The notes under the pieces were generated by a model, which ran no database searches, was not told where the DNA came from, and saw nothing but the letters and a program-made list of their open reading frames with translations. A DNA stretch of 64,000 bases from Acidobacteriota bacterium (GTDB lineage: Bacteria; Acidobacteriota; Terriglobia; Terriglobales; Acidobacteriaceae): positions 62,001 through 126,000 of the forward strand of contig JAFDVR010000008.1 in NCBI GenBank assembly GCA_018268855.1. Direction: 5' to 3'. Shown here in pieces: positions 42,404-50,507 of the stretch. The first letter of the stretch is position 1; each line of letters starts with the position of its first letter. Made by a program: the position numbers and the translations under genes.

Positions 42404-42413
42404 TTCCAATTAC

Positions 42414-43238
42414 TTACAGGCCAATACTCAGCCTGGTTTTCGGATCAGCGGAATCACGCAGCGCATCTCCAAGAAAACAAAACGAAAGTACGCACAGCAT
42501 GACTGCCATGGCAGGAAAGAAAAGCATATGTGGAGCGTCGAACAGGTGCGCGCGCGCATCATTCAGCATCACACCCCAGCTCGCAGCCGGTGGAGGCACC
42601 CCAAGTCCAAGAAAGGAAAGGGTCGCCTCCGCCAGCACCGCCGCTGCCATACCTACAGCAGCCTGCACGATCACAGGTTGTGCAATGTTCGGGATAATAT
42701 GCCGCACGAGGATGCGTAAGTCCCCTGCCCCCAATGCTCTAGCAGATTCGACGAATTCCTTTTCCCTGGCTGCAAGCACCTGCGCGCGAACGAGGCGGGC
42801 GTAGTTTACCCATCCGGAGATAGCCAAAGCCATAATCACATTGAACAAACCAGGACCGAGGAAGGCAACGAAAGCAATAGCAAGAAGAATCCCCGGCAGA
42901 GCCAGAAAAGCATTCATGACGTAAATATTGAGTAAAACATCACGCCAGCCACCATAAAACCCTGCAATACAGCCGACAATTGTGCCAAAAATCAGCGAAA
43001 TTCCGACTACGCTGACTGCTACGACAAGAGAGATGCGAGCACCATAGAGTATTCTCGACAGAATGTCGCGCCCGAGGTCGTCGGTGCCAAACCAGTGCGC
43101 GTGCGAAGGGGTAAGCAGCCGTGCATCCAGGTTGAGTGCGGCAGGGTCATACGGCGCAATCCATGGTGCCAGCAGAGCGCACAGAACAAAAACCAGCAGC
43201 AGAGCGAGGGCAATGCGAGTGGTTATTCCGGTGCGCAT
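42414..43238 (-). CDS. DppC/OppC-type ABC permease, lone gene
   Basis: 274 residues. Opening helix IALALLLVFVLCALLAPWIAPYDP, then HWFGTDDLGRDILSRILYGAR, which is diagnostic of the second permease (C subunit) of dipeptide/oligopeptide/nickel importers. Then five more helices and the ATPase-docking loop EFVESARALGAGDLRILVRHIIPN. Normally it lies beside the B permease, binding protein and ATPases; here neighbours on both sides are unrelated, so the rest of the importer must be elsewhere. Substrate cannot be inferred. Confidence 0.88.
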   Translation of the reverse strand: MRTGITTRIALALLLVFVLCALLAPWIAPYDPAALNLDARLLTPSHAHWFGTDDLGRDILSRILYGARISLVVAVSVVGISLIFGTIVGCIAGFYGGWRDVLLNIYVMNAFLALPGILLAIAFVAFLGPGLFNVIMALAISGWVNYARLVRAQVLAAREKEFVESARALGAGDLRILVRHIIPNIAQPVIVQAAVGMAAAVLAEATLSFLGLGVPPPAASWGVMLNDARAHLFDAPHMLFFPAMAVMLCVLSFCFLGDALRDSADPKTRLSIGL

Positions 43239-43327
43239 ATCAAGATGGTATCGCTACTAGTGTTGAAAACAGTGGTATCAAGTGGTTTTGTAAATCGGAG
43301 GCGCTCGCGATACCTTTCGAAGAGCAC

Positions 43328-44125
43328 ATGGATTCTTCTAAGTACCACTATGACGAAGAGCGGCACCACGATCGAACCATTTTAGGGATAAGGTTTTACG
43401 GCGGTCCAGTAGAGGGCGCGGTAAACGAGATGTTACAGCACGGTGGCCTGTTAGTGGTTCCTGCAGCGCCAGCTTTGGTGACGCTGCCTACCGACCAGGA
43501 ATATCGCCGTGCTCTGTTAGGTGCGGACCTCGCGATTACAGATAGCGCCTATATGGTGATGTTATGGAACCTGATCCAGACAGACGATCTTCCCCGCATC
43601 TCAGGCCTTGCTTATCTTCGCGAACTGCTGGGACGAGAGGAGGTGCAAAAGCCAGGCGACATTTTCTGGGTGATGGCGAGCCCTGCTTCCGCACAAAAAA
43701 ATCTTGCATGGCTGCGGGAGAATGGATTCGAAGTGCCCTTTTCATATGTTTATATAGCACCGATGTACGGGCAGAGCGAACTAAAAGATGAGGCACTGCT
43801 GCAAAAGCTCGAAGAACTGAAACCGAAGCACATCGTGGTGACAGTGGGTGGCGGAACACAGGAGAGGCTTGGGCTATATCTCCGCGATCATCTTTCCTAC
43901 AGGCCCGGCATTCACTGCATCGGGGCAGCCATCGCATTTCTATCTGGAGATCAGGCAGCCATTCCTACCTGGGCAGACAAACTCTATCTGGGCTGGCTGC
44001 TGCGCATTTTGGATGAACCAAAACGTTATGGCCCACGCTACTTAGCCGCCCTTTCGTTGGCGCGACTTATGGTGCAGTACAAATCAGAACTGCCACCATT
44101 GCAATCTCTCCCGGGCGTAATCTGA
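43328..44125 (+). CDS. WecG/TagA/CpsF family glycosyltransferase
   Basis: 265 residues. The catalytic-region text RALLGADLAITDSAYMVMLW and the later FWVMASPASAQKNLAWLREN, KPKHIVVTVGGGTQERLGLYL and CIGAAIAFLSGDQAAIPTWA follow the WecG/TagA fold, in which an N-acetylhexosamine (ManNAcA or ManNAc) is added to a polyprenyl-linked sugar in surface polymer assembly. The normal DG of the family motif is DS here. It probably acts at the inner face of the membrane. The ATG at 43328 begins the conserved part; the frame is open to 43136. Solitary. Confidence 0.75.
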   Translation: MDSSKYHYDEERHHDRTILGIRFYGGPVEGAVNEMLQHGGLLVVPAAPALVTLPTDQEYRRALLGADLAITDSAYMVMLWNLIQTDDLPRISGLAYLRELLGREEVQKPGDIFWVMASPASAQKNLAWLRENGFEVPFSYVYIAPMYGQSELKDEALLQKLEELKPKHIVVTVGGGTQERLGLYLRDHLSYRPGIHCIGAAIAFLSGDQAAIPTWADKLYLGWLLRILDEPKRYGPRYLAALSLARLMVQYKSELPPLQSLPGVI

Positions 44126-44173
44126 CAAAAACTTTTCATGTAAGTTCGTTTTTTAATAAGCGAGAGAACTCCA

Positions 44174-44935
44174 TTGCCTCAGTTCAGATTCTTTTCTCTT
44201 CTTCTGATCATCTCCTCCACTGCGTGTGCAGTGCGCATAGGCGCGCAACAGCCTACGGTTGCCGAACGCTTCCTGTTTGAAGCGGCCAATCAGGAGCGCC
44301 GCGCCGCTGGTCTGCAAACTTTGCAGTGGAATCCACGCTTGGCGCAATCTGCGCGGCGGCATGCGCAAAGCATGGCAGAACACCATGCGCTCTCCCATCA
44401 ATTCTCTGGAGAAGACGATGTAACGAGCCGGGCTGCCACTGCGATAGTTCATTTCTCTGAGATTGCGGAGAACGTGGGCGTAGCTCCATCGCCATTAGAG
44501 ATACACGCCGCCTGGATGGTGTCGCCGGACCACCGCAAAAATATACTCGATCCAAATCTGACGAGCCTGGGTGTATCGGTGGTGTATCGGAGTGGCTCTT
44601 TATGGGCAGTGCAGGATTTTGCGCACGACGTGCAGGAGTTATCGTTTATGGCCCAGGAACAGCGCGTGGGTAATCTACTGAGCAACACAGGCAAGCTGCA
44701 TAACATTGTTGCGACGGAAGCGGCACGCCAGAGTTGCACAATGAAAACCGGATACGCCGGTGATCGCAGACCATGGTTTGTGGTGCGATATGTGGCAAGC
44801 GATCTGTCACGATTGCCAGAACAATTAATGACGCGACTCAACACAGGCCGCTACACGCAGGCCGCAGTGGGAGCGTGCCCCCTCCATAACTCAAGCTTTT
44901 CGGGATACCACATCGCCGTGCTGCTCTATCCGTAA
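44174..44935 (+). CDS. Secreted CAP-domain (SCP/PR1-like) protein
   Basis: 253 residues from a TTG start; no ATG precedes the signal peptide PQFRFFSLLLIISSTACAVRIGAQ (core FFSLLLIISSTACAVRIGA). The CAP domain covers about residues 32-150: LFEAANQERRAAGLQTLQWN, ARRHAQSMAEHHALSHQ, EIAENVGVAPSP, and the terminal AAWMVSPDHRKNILDP. The histidines typical of the CAP pocket are present. Bacterial CAP proteins are secreted and mostly uncharacterised. The C-terminal 100 residues contain the block CTMKTGYAGDRRPWFVVRYV and are not recognised. Confidence 0.82.
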   Translation: MPQFRFFSLLLIISSTACAVRIGAQQPTVAERFLFEAANQERRAAGLQTLQWNPRLAQSARRHAQSMAEHHALSHQFSGEDDVTSRAATAIVHFSEIAENVGVAPSPLEIHAAWMVSPDHRKNILDPNLTSLGVSVVYRSGSLWAVQDFAHDVQELSFMAQEQRVGNLLSNTGKLHNIVATEAARQSCTMKTGYAGDRRPWFVVRYVASDLSRLPEQLMTRLNTGRYTQAAVGACPLHNSSFSGYHIAVLLYP

Positions 44936-45040
44936 AACGATCTGCGGACTTTGACCCAAACCACACTGTTTGCTATAAACGAAGAAGCGGTTTGGTGTAT
45001 TCCTTCCCCTCCGCCTCTGCGCCGCCAGGCGTATGTTTGT

Positions 45041-45115
<75 letters not shown>

Positions 45116-45162
45116 TAATTTCATGATTTCAAATCATCTCCCGTGCCGCGTACGATGAGCAG

Positions 45163-46656
45163 ATGAACCGGCGTGAATTTATTGGACTCAGTTCGGGAGC
45201 CATTGCGGCTACCTCAATGTCATCTGCGGAAACACTCACAGGCGAGGTGGCTAAGCCAAACTTTCTGTTTCTGATTGCGGACGATCTGATGTTTCGCACC
45301 ATCGGAGCGATCAACAATCCTGAGGTGCATACACCAAACATCGACCGGCTGGTGCGTTCCGGCTGTCACTTTACGCATTGTTTCCATCAGGGCTCATGGA
45401 CGGGCGCGGTGTGTGTGGCGAGCCGCACGATGCTGAACACCGGAGTAAGCACCTTTCACGCGCACTGGAAGGATGCTAACCAGGCATTCGACAAGCCTAT
45501 GTGGGCACAGACGCTCCGCGATGCGGGCTACCATACCTACATTACGGGCAAGTGGCATCTGGATGCCGTTTCGCTTCAGAGGTGCTTTGCGGATCAGGGG
45601 CCAGTGGGACCGGGATATCTGGCATCCACTGATGACATGTACAACCGTCCTGCTCCCGGAAACAACTGGTCTCCATCAGATAAAACGAAGTTCGGCCACT
45701 GGCTGCACCAAAATGTGGTGCTCAACAAAAGGCGCAACCAAGTCCAGCATTCCAGCGAGCTGTATGCCGATGCTGCAGTGGATCACCTGCGAACTATGTC
45801 TTCGCACTCGGGGCCGTTCTTTATGTACGTCGGTTTCAATGCTCCGCACGATCCGCGACAGGCTCCGCAGGAGTATCTCGATATGTATCCGGTAGAGAAG
45901 ATTGCAGTGCCGCCGAACTTTCTGCCAGAGCATCCTTTCGATCAGGGCGAACACAAAACGCGCGATGAATTGCTGGCTCCGTTTCCTCGCACGAAGTTTG
46001 ATGTGCAGACGCACCGGCGCGAATACTACGCCATCATCACGCACATGGACGCGCAGATTGGCCGCATCCTGGATGCGCTGGAGGCCAGCGGCAAGGCAGC
46101 AAACACCTACGTGATTCTTACTGCCGATCATGGACTGGCAGTAGGCGAGCACGGACTGATGGGCAAGCAGAACCAGTACGAGTGCTCCATGAGGATGCCG
46201 CTTATCATTGCAGGACCAGGCATCAAGGCGGGCAAGCGCGTGGAGGAAATGGTGTATCAACACTCCATGTTTGCGACTACATGCGAACTGGGCGGTGTTG
46301 CGGTGCCGCCGCATGTAGATTTTCCAAGTCTGGCACCGATGTTGCGGCAGGAGAAGTCACAACCTGTAAACGATGCAATGTTTGGATGGCTGCACGATAT
46401 CCAGCGATCTATTCGCACAAAGCGGCATAAGCTCATCTTCTATGCGCACCTGAACCGGTACCAGGTTTTCGATCTGGAGAACGATCCGTGGGAGATGCAC
46501 GATCTTGTGGACGATCCTGCCTATGCAGAAGTGAAAGCGGAGCTGGTTGCAACGCTTAAGCGGAAGCAAAAAGAATTGGGAGACCCCATGGACATCGATC
46601 ATGTGCATGTACAGCGAAAGAAGGATGTGCCTGCAAGTGCTTACGGTCGCGGCTGA
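45163..46656 (+). CDS. Tat-exported sulfatase
   Basis: 497 residues. The N terminus MNRREFIGLSSGAIAATS has a twin-arginine signal. The type I sulfatase core follows: PNFLFLIADDL with metal-binding aspartates, HTPNIDRLVRSGCHFTHCF, and the formylglycine site VCVASR (C-x-A-x-R form), then TGKWHLDA. C-terminal parts YVILTADHGLAVGEHGLMGK and RMPLIIAGPG hold the remaining metal and catalytic positions. The cysteine needs a formylglycine-generating enzyme or an anSME maturase, neither of which is in the window. It may desulfate polysaccharides; the substrate is unknown. Confidence 0.92.
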   Translation: MNRREFIGLSSGAIAATSMSSAETLTGEVAKPNFLFLIADDLMFRTIGAINNPEVHTPNIDRLVRSGCHFTHCFHQGSWTGAVCVASRTMLNTGVSTFHAHWKDANQAFDKPMWAQTLRDAGYHTYITGKWHLDAVSLQRCFADQGPVGPGYLASTDDMYNRPAPGNNWSPSDKTKFGHWLHQNVVLNKRRNQVQHSSELYADAAVDHLRTMSSHSGPFFMYVGFNAPHDPRQAPQEYLDMYPVEKIAVPPNFLPEHPFDQGEHKTRDELLAPFPRTKFDVQTHRREYYAIITHMDAQIGRILDALEASGKAANTYVILTADHGLAVGEHGLMGKQNQYECSMRMPLIIAGPGIKAGKRVEEMVYQHSMFATTCELGGVAVPPHVDFPSLAPMLRQEKSQPVNDAMFGWLHDIQRSIRTKRHKLIFYAHLNRYQVFDLENDPWEMHDLVDDPAYAEVKAELVATLKRKQKELGDPMDIDHVHVQRKKDVPASAYGRG

Positions 46657-46663
46657 TCACTCA

Positions 46664-47395
46664 CTATATGCGCGCAAGCGCGCGTGCCGAAAGCAACTTG
46701 TCGTCGAGATGACGTTCTAACGTGCTTACAGTGAAACGCCGCAGATCTGCGCCACGCTCGCGCGGGAACTGTTCAAATTCTCCGATGGGTTTGGAGAAGA
46801 TGCGCTGGGCGAGAGCGGCGGAATCTGCACTGATAGAGACGCTGCCGTTTCCGCGATGGATGACGCAGGTGAGGCCGTCGCGCATGGGCGAGTAGAATAT
46901 CGCGCCACCGCGCAGCGATTCGCTACACACACAGCATTGCGTGATCTCGGGCATCCAGCCCATAAGCCGCGTCGTCCACAGCAGGAAGTAGGTGATCGGC
47001 ATCCACACTTCCCCGGCTCGGATGTAGTTGAGCGTGGCGAGGGTGAGGCGAAAAATGTCATCTTCCGGTGCATGCTCAGGCAGCGCAGATTCGAGGATTT
47101 CCGCAACCAGAGAGAGCGCCGCGGAACGTGCGTAATCGACTGGATCGCGTAAGGGCGACCAGAGGATTTCAAAGCTGTCGAGGCGCACAAGTTCCTGCTT
47201 CGGTTTCTCAGCCCAGGTGGCACGCACATGCGTCATGGGTTCCAGAGCTCCACCAAAGCGGCGTCGCGAACGCATGGCGTGCCGCGCAACTCCCTTTACC
47301 CTTCCCTGCCGGCGCGTAAAGAAGGAGACGAGCAGGTCCGCCTCCTGGAAAGACCAGGTGCGGAGTACGATGGCTTCGTCCTGGCGTTGGGTCAT
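46664..47395 (-). CDS. recO: DNA repair protein RecO
   Basis: 243 residues. An N-terminal OB fold (DEAIVLRTWSFQEADLLVSF, RRQGRVKGVARHAM) binds single-stranded DNA, and a helical C-terminal domain contains the zinc-type cysteines CCVCSESLRG. RecO loads RecA on SSB-covered DNA with RecR/RecF. Length and order match the family. It ends 7 bp from the convergent sulfatase gene and lies downstream of a terminator, so it has its own promoter. Confidence 0.92.
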   Translation of the reverse strand: MTQRQDEAIVLRTWSFQEADLLVSFFTRRQGRVKGVARHAMRSRRRFGGALEPMTHVRATWAEKPKQELVRLDSFEILWSPLRDPVDYARSAALSLVAEILESALPEHAPEDDIFRLTLATLNYIRAGEVWMPITYFLLWTTRLMGWMPEITQCCVCSESLRGGAIFYSPMRDGLTCVIHRGNGSVSISADSAALAQRIFSKPIGEFEQFPRERGADLRRFTVSTLERHLDDKLLSARALARI

Positions 47396-47436
47396 GGGAG
47401 TTGTCAGTTCTCAGTTGTGAATGTATCGCAAAGAGA

Positions 47437-47468
47437 AAACGCATAGCCACAGATGTGGCTATGCGTTT
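47437..47468 (-). terminator. Terminator after the ferredoxin gene
   Basis: A perfect 14-bp stem AAACGCATAGCCAC / GTGGCTATGCGTTT with a 4-nt loop. TTTTCTCTTTG follows on the minus strand. Confidence 0.85.
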
Positions 47469-47527
47469 CATCAAATCATACCGGCAAGCTGGCACGCAGA
47501 GAGCGCGATCTGCCGTCCGCGCAGGAC

Positions 47528-47788
47528 CTACCGACCGTAGTGATCCGCGTTCTTTTGCTGGAAGTCGGCCCACTTTTCGGGCAGGTCGTCAGCGGCGTAG
47601 ATGGCCGAAACCGGGCACACCGGAACGCAGGCGCCGCAATCGATGCACTCCACCGGATCGATGAAGAGCTGATCGACCTCTTCGTTGCCGTCTTCACCCT
47701 TCTTGGGGTGGATGCAGTCCACCGGGCAGGCGTCGGCGCAGGCTGTGTCCTTGGTGCCGATGCAGGGTTCCGCGATTACGTATGCCAT
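47528..47788 (-). CDS. fdxA: 7Fe-type ferredoxin
   Basis: 86 residues. The first cluster has Cys at positions 9, 17, 21 and 25 (CIGTKDTACADACPVDC), the FdxA-type spacing in which one site holds a 3Fe-4S cluster. The second is CIDCGACVPVCPVSAI, a standard 4Fe-4S set. A short charged loop (GEDGNEEVDQLF) separates them and DLPEKWADFQQKNADHYG ends the protein. It is a small soluble electron carrier. The gene symbol is by resemblance only. Monocistronic, with a strong terminator. Confidence 0.9.
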   Translation of the reverse strand: MAYVIAEPCIGTKDTACADACPVDCIHPKKGEDGNEEVDQLFIDPVECIDCGACVPVCPVSAIYAADDLPEKWADFQQKNADHYGR

Positions 47789-47871
47789 TTCTGTTGCTTC
47801 CTCTCAGGGCCAAATTTCTGTGGGTAGGTCTTTATAGTAACAGCGAAAAAATCGGACTAATACGGACGCAA

Positions 47872-48756
47872 TTAGGCCCGTCCGCGCTCTTCACGACGGC
47901 GACGGAACTCTTCCGGTGTGGGGATAGGAGTGAGGTTGCGTCCAGCGAAGAGGTCGTCGAACAACTCCTGCATTTCTGCGTGAATTCTGCCGTTCGAAGC
48001 CAGAATCTCAGCAGAATCGAGCAGGAATTTTGAGCCATTGAAACGAGTAATCTTCCCCCCAGCCTCCTCAACCAGCAACGCACCGGCGGAGGTGTCCCAC
48101 GGATTGAGGTTGAACTCCCAGTAGCCGTCCACGCGACCGCAAGCAGTATAGGCGAGATCAAGTGCAGCGGCACCGGCGCGGCGCACACCGTGCGAGCGCA
48201 GCGTTACCTGGTGATAGAAGTGGATGTTCGGATTCTCATGGCGCTTCTGGCTAGGAAACCCCGTAGCTACGAGGGATTCCTGCAGATGCTCTGTCCCGGA
48301 CGCGTGAATGGGTTTGCCGTTGAGGTAAGCACCTTTGCCACGCTCGGCCATAAAAAGTTCATCACGCAGCGGTTCGTAGATGACACCCGCAACGATCTCG
48401 CCATCTTCTTCCGGTTTCAGACCTATGTGGCGGCGCTCAAGTCCCATCGACACTGCGAAAAATGGAAATCCATGCGCGAAGTTCGTAGTGCCGTCGAGCG
48501 GATCGATGTACCACCGATATTCGGCATCCAGAGCAGTACGCGTGCCTTCTTCGCCAAAGATGCCATGCTCTGGCAGCTTCTCTTTCAGCCGCTGTGCGAT
48601 GAGTTTTTCGCTCGCTCGGTCGGCAGCGGTGACGATATCGACATCGCCTTTATACTCCGCTGCAACACCACGATTGTAATAATCGCGCAAAAGCGCACCG
48701 GCTTCGCGGGCAATCTCGGCGGCGGTATCGGCAAATTGGAAGTTCGCGCTGCTCAT
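47872..48756 (-). CDS. suhB: Inositol monophosphatase family phosphatase
   Basis: 294 residues. The metal-site blocks are complete: VDIVTAADRASEKLI, GIFGEEGTR, YIDPLDGTTNFAHGFPFF and NPWDTSAGALLVEEAGGKI. It hydrolyses sugar or polyol phosphates with magnesium. Members serve as inositol monophosphatase, as the SuhB rRNA-transcription factor, or in some lineages as the histidinol-phosphatase HisN. Because the his operon here has no histidinol-phosphatase, that last role is possible but unproven. The C-terminal 25 residues are Arg/Glu-rich. It lies 32 bp behind the VWA gene. Confidence 0.88.
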   Translation of the reverse strand: MSSANFQFADTAAEIAREAGALLRDYYNRGVAAEYKGDVDIVTAADRASEKLIAQRLKEKLPEHGIFGEEGTRTALDAEYRWYIDPLDGTTNFAHGFPFFAVSMGLERRHIGLKPEEDGEIVAGVIYEPLRDELFMAERGKGAYLNGKPIHASGTEHLQESLVATGFPSQKRHENPNIHFYHQVTLRSHGVRRAGAAALDLAYTACGRVDGYWEFNLNPWDTSAGALLVEEAGGKITRFNGSKFLLDSAEILASNGRIHAEMQELFDDLFAGRNLTPIPTPEEFRRRREERGRA

Positions 48757-48788
48757 GTATTCAGGATACTGCGAATGAGCAAAGGCGT

Positions 48789-49715
48789 TTATCGCGCGTC
48801 GGGAAAGTATGCCGGACGGTAGCGCAACTTGAGCTTGGCCTGCATAGCCGCGTCGTTCAGGCGGACTTCGATGGAATGCGAGCCGCTGTCGCGCTTGTGC
48901 TGCGGAGCGTAGTAGGCAAGCAGGTATTGCGTGCGTAGATCGTCGGAGAGATGCGCGAAGGCCGTGTCGAGATCGCTCTTGCGGGTGACATAGAAGAATT
49001 TGCCGCCGGTGTCTTCTGCCATCTGGATGAGCGCATGTTCGCCGGCGACGTTGCGGCCCGCGTCGGAAAAGATGGGCATGATAATGATGGGGTAGATGGC
49101 CGCGCCCGCGCGCTGTGCCTGCTCCACCGCATCGGTATAGCGCGTGCCGCCCTTCGTAGTGTCGCCACCATCGGTGATGAGCACGAGGATGCGGCGGCGG
49201 AGCGCGTCTTTCTTGCTGCTCTCGCCCAGTCGTTGCGCAGCAAGATACACAGCGCTGTACATCGCCGTAGCATCTCCTTTCCCCAGACGGGACAAGCCGG
49301 AGATCACGCGCTTGTCATTGTTCGTGAAGGAAACAACTTCATCTACTGCGTCGGAGAAGGCCATGAGGTCCATCTCGTCCTGTTCGCGCAGCATGGTGTG
49401 GATGAAGCGTTTGGCCGCGTCCATCTCCGTGCGGAACTGCGTGAGCACGCTCTCAGAAGTGTCGATCGCCATCACAATGGAGAGCGGCGTCTCCGACTGC
49501 CGCTCGAAGACGGCAATCTTCTGCGGCTTTCCGTCTTCCAGCAGTGTGAAGCTGTCTGTGGCGAGTCCAGCGACGGCAACCCCGTGCTCATCTTCCACAT
49601 TGACGGGAACATTAACGAGGCGCGTCTCCACGCGGATGACAGGCACATTGTTATTCTGCGCAACAAGAGTGATTGCAGTTGTAAAGATAAATGTGACGAG
49701 GAGGCGCTTCATCAT
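48789..49715 (-). CDS. Secreted VWA-domain protein (Acidobacterial VWFA-related type)
   Basis: 308 residues. Signal peptide MMKRLLVTFIFTTAITLVAQ; then VRVETRLVNVPVNVEDEHGVAVAG (core VRVETRLVNVPVNVEDEHG) and SFTLLEDGKPQKIAVFE, the beta-rich lead-in shared by this family; then the VWA domain with MIDAS MAIDTSESV and LITDGGDTT. It ends with QYLLAYYAPQ and a short strand domain. It overlaps moaE by 4 bp (ATGA), so a secreted protein is translated together with the cytosolic molybdopterin synthase. A functional link is not evident. Confidence 0.87.
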   Translation of the reverse strand: MMKRLLVTFIFTTAITLVAQNNNVPVIRVETRLVNVPVNVEDEHGVAVAGLATDSFTLLEDGKPQKIAVFERQSETPLSIVMAIDTSESVLTQFRTEMDAAKRFIHTMLREQDEMDLMAFSDAVDEVVSFTNNDKRVISGLSRLGKGDATAMYSAVYLAAQRLGESSKKDALRRRILVLITDGGDTTKGGTRYTDAVEQAQRAGAAIYPIIIMPIFSDAGRNVAGEHALIQMAEDTGGKFFYVTRKSDLDTAFAHLSDDLRTQYLLAYYAPQHKRDSGSHSIEVRLNDAAMQAKLKLRYRPAYFPDAR

Positions 49716-50158
49716 ACGGACGCCCCTCCTACGACAGATTCAGGAAACGCTTCTCCATCAGCCCACACAGCACCGTCTGCAAAGTGTTCCTTCTTCCAGA
49801 TGGGCACCGTCTTTTTGAGCGTGTCGATGATCCAGCGGCAGGCGTCGAACGTTGCGCCGCGATGTGCAGCAGCCACGGCTATAAGGATGCTCGTCTCCCC
49901 AATCTCCAGTTTGCCCAGTCGATGAACGATGGCGACATCGCGCACATCGAATCTCTCGATAGCTTCTTCAACCAGGGCATGCATTTGTTGCAGTGCCATC
50001 TCTTCGTAGGCGTGATAGTCGAGGAAGAGCGTCTGGCGTCCGCGCGTGTTGTTGCGCACAATGCCATCGAAGACACACACAGCGCCATCCTCTCCTGCCT
50101 TGATAGCAGCGGCGATCGCGTCAGCCGGAATCACATCGCGCGTGAGGTAAACCTGCAT
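49712..50158 (-). CDS. moaE: Molybdopterin synthase catalytic subunit
   Basis: 148 residues from the ATG at 50158. With MoaD it adds two sulfurs to precursor Z (cPMP). Seen: GAVCVFDGIVRNNTRGR, LDYHAYEEMALQQMHAL, VAIVHRLGKLEIGETSILIAV (core HRLGKLEIGETSILIAV), HRGATFDACRWIIDTLK, and the active-site lysines in LKKTVPIWKKE. Fourteen bp downstream of moaD and overlapping the VWA gene. Confidence 0.95.
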   Translation of the reverse strand: MQVYLTRDVIPADAIAAAIKAGEDGAVCVFDGIVRNNTRGRQTLFLDYHAYEEMALQQMHALVEEAIERFDVRDVAIVHRLGKLEIGETSILIAVAAAHRGATFDACRWIIDTLKKTVPIWKKEHFADGAVWADGEAFPESVVGGASV

Positions 50159-50172
50159 GGCCCTATACAAGA

Positions 50173-50433
50173 TTAGACGAGCGAAGGCGCTCCACCGCTC
50201 ACAGGCGGAAGCAAGGCTACCTCGTCGCCATCATGTAGAGGTTCTGAGGGCAGAACGTAGGTCTGATTGACGGCAATGGCAGAGCGGGAGAGGAGTTCTG
50301 TCGAATGAGAGAGGCGCTCGCGCACACGGACGATGATCTCGGCTGCGGTCGAGTCTTCAACGAGGGTGAGGAACTCGTCGGCTCTTCCGGCCGCCTCACG
50401 CAATGCTCCGAAGTAGAGGACCCGTACTTGCAT
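50173..50433 (-). CDS. moaD: Molybdopterin synthase sulfur carrier subunit, with tail after GG
   Basis: 86 residues, a ubiquitin-like fold: VRVLYFGALREAAGRADEF at the start, YVLPSEPLHDGDEVALLPPVSGG near the end (core LHDGDEVALLPPVSGG). The terminal glycine of GG is normally the last residue, since it becomes the thiocarboxylate. Here APSLV follows before the stop, so the carrier should be inactive until trimmed, or works differently. First gene of the moaD-moaE-VWA group; a terminator separates it from lon. Confidence 0.9.
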   Translation of the reverse strand: MQVRVLYFGALREAAGRADEFLTLVEDSTAAEIIVRVRERLSHSTELLSRSAIAVNQTYVLPSEPLHDGDEVALLPPVSGGAPSLV

Positions 50434-50462
50434 GCTTTCGAGGATAACCCGGTTATCAAATG

Positions 50463-50488
50463 AAAAGCCTGGCGGGTTCGCCAGGCTT
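50463..50488 (-). terminator. lon terminator
   Basis: AAGCCTGGCG and CGCCAGGCTT with a 4-nt loop; on the minus strand TTTTCATTTG follows. Confidence 0.85.
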
Positions 50489-50507
50489 CTATCATCTTCG
50501 TGCAGCT

